A DNA stretch of 64,000 nucleotides from Melitaea cinxia. Taxonomy: Eukaryota; Arthropoda; Insecta; Lepidoptera; Nymphalidae. How positions within the stretch are numbered: the first letter of the stretch is position 1; each line of letters begins with the position of its first letter. Positions 62,601 to 64,000 of the stretch are shown here, piece after piece. The translations under genes and the position numbers were made by a program. The stretch is from positions 7,657,501 through 7,721,500 of the forward strand of contig NC_059399.1 of assembly GCF_905220565.1 (NCBI RefSeq), given 5' to 3'. The notes beneath the pieces are model-generated. The model did not search any database and was not told where the DNA came from. It saw only the letters and a list, made by a program, of their open reading frames with translations.

Positions 62601-63727
62601 GTAATGATGTATGTATATCTAGTAATATTAATGTATTATTTTTGGTAACCATTTTGGATGTCTTACAAATCACACAAAACTCTTTAACCATTTTATTTTA
62701 TAAAAAAAGATATACCTTACAGTTTAAAATGTGGTGATAATGATAACTATAGTTTGCTTCAAAAAATTGTCACGTGATAAGCTTATATCACGTGACATCT
62801 ATCTAAATCTTCTCTCTAATCTCTCTAAAATCTATTTTACATCTGACTCATTTAGCTTTAAGTTATTGTGAATAAAAACAAAAATTACTGTTGTAGTTTT
62901 AAATTTTATCTACGACTAAAAAATACAATACAAAAACCTTAAACCATACTTAATATCTTCAATAAGGGCAGACCCTTGAGATAACTAATACGTAGTTATA
63001 TTCCCAGTCATGATTTTCAAGTGTAGAATATTTTACTACTTAGCTATAGTGGAAATATCTTAAAATAGGTTACATCAAACTCATATTTTTTTGTATCGAA
63101 CTATTTTGTAATGTCAGTTTATCCATTTATCTAACTCCGTCCGTCACTCAACTGACATCCATTTTTCACTCTGATTTTACTTTCGTATAAGATGATTCTT
63201 GATTCAAATTTAGTATATTATTTTAAATAATGTATGTCTATTTCATATTATAAAGTCTAAAGAAACCAAGGCCTTTTTTTTTTTTGACTAAAAAACGACT
63301 TTGTGCTCATTTTTGGGTCAAAACTTAACAAAACATTATTATTGATAATTAATTTACAAGTCTATAAATTGAATGTAAGTGAAAAGTTCATCAAGTAAAT
63401 ATTTAAGAATAACTTAATGTATCATACGAAAAGTATCACATGTGTTAGCGTAGAAGCTTCTTCATCCCGTAGTAGTGCATCGGTCAGTACCTAGAATACG
63501 TTTAAAAAAATGTGTGAAAAGTTTCTAATAAACATTTTATCGGTTTTGGTATTCTACTAAAGAAATTGGTTACCGACATAATGCAAATCAGGTTCCACGT
63601 GACGTCACGGTTATTTTTTTTGTAGCATGTTTTTTTGTGCATAATACCAAAAAGCTTAAACTACATCAAAGTTTTTTAAAGTTTAGCACTTAACAAACTT
63701 CTCTGTAAGTTGAATTACTGCTTCTGT

Positions 63728-63862
63728 TCACTTCAGCCTGATCAGTCCACTGCTAGAGATAGACCTCCTCAAGTTCGTACCAAACATGGCATAAATCCAT
63801 GTGTTTTGCCCATAGTCACCACGCTGGGCGGGTTGGTGACTTCTTCTGTTCGGCTGAGATGG
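63728..63862 (-). mobile_element. RTE-type repeat fragment
   Basis: Contains cttcagcctgatcagtccac, tgctagagatagacctcctc and gtgttttgcccatagtcacc in minus orientation. It is truncated after cgggttggtgac. Confidence 0.65.
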
Positions 63863-64000
63863 AATCGCATTTTGAATAAATATCTTCTGGCATACATTCA
63901 ATTACTTTAAAAGAGTAGACTGTTATAAATTAAATCTATAAGTTACGATGATAGTTTTGGTTTTTATGGTTTTCGTAAAAACTTTTTATTAGTTTTTCTA

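Larger units (their letters stand above)
57813..64000 (-). other. Upstream intron of the F-BAR-like gene
   Basis: No exon encoding the N-terminal part of an F-BAR domain was found on the minus strand here, so the first visible exon's partner lies further right. Content: a GC-rich unexplained block (58490-58760), an RTE-type piece with a SINE (58797-59060), a decayed RTE retrotransposon (61437-62600) and one more RTE-type end (63728-63862). 59100-61430 is AT-rich and featureless to me. Confidence 0.6.

Overview
This is a window of intron-rich, AT-rich animal nuclear DNA. It is almost certainly from a moth or butterfly. Coding sequence comes as short exons with GT-AG borders, scattered among a dense set of decayed repeats typical of Lepidoptera: RTE-type 3' ends carrying 'ccactgctggacatag', tRNA-derived SINEs, 'ctagctgtgcccgcgact' and 'accgacttcaaaaaagg' families, Tc1 and mariner remnants, and long (AT)n and (GT)n tracts. 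There is no rRNA, CRISPR or bacterial operon structure. The species call rests on repeat style alone.

One large minus-strand gene dominates. Eight coding exons (57590-57812, 44304-44468, 38409-38489, 35236-35421, 33546-33674, 32155-32232, 28497-28565, 7928-8085) join in frame at every junction and give about 362 residues of an internal protein fragment. The first two or three exons read like the second half of an F-BAR (FCH plus coiled-coil) membrane-bending domain. Then come a linker, a coiled coil of HR1 or FX type, and a basic segment followed by a proline-rich one. Both ends of the gene lie outside the window. I do not recognise the orthologue.

The 20.4-kb intron 8086-28496 holds two further genic signals on the same strand. 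One is a nested gene with an intronless 270-codon reading frame (23495-24307) and a 5'-UTR intron; its product is a basic, disordered protein with a PP1-docking RVSF motif and a BESS-like C-terminal helix. The other is a 54-codon candidate first exon (17745-17906), ending in a consensus donor in phase 0, which matches the acceptor at 8085. It lies just downstream of a GC-rich block at 18250-18360. Together these suggest an internal promoter making a short isoform without the F-BAR part.

The rest is transposon debris. Left part (1-8 kb): a 72-bp tandem array and a CR1-like reverse transcriptase fragment on the minus strand. 25-27 kb: a broken Tc1-like transposase followed by a MITE-like inverted-repeat element. 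42.8-43.6 kb: an internal 142-bp tandem duplication. 44.8-45.8 kb: a GC-rich 70-bp repeat next to a potential Z-DNA tract. 49-51.1 kb: an RTE fragment and a mariner split by a later insertion. 61.4-62.6 kb: a decayed RTE retrotransposon. Much of the remaining AT-rich sequence shows nothing I can name.
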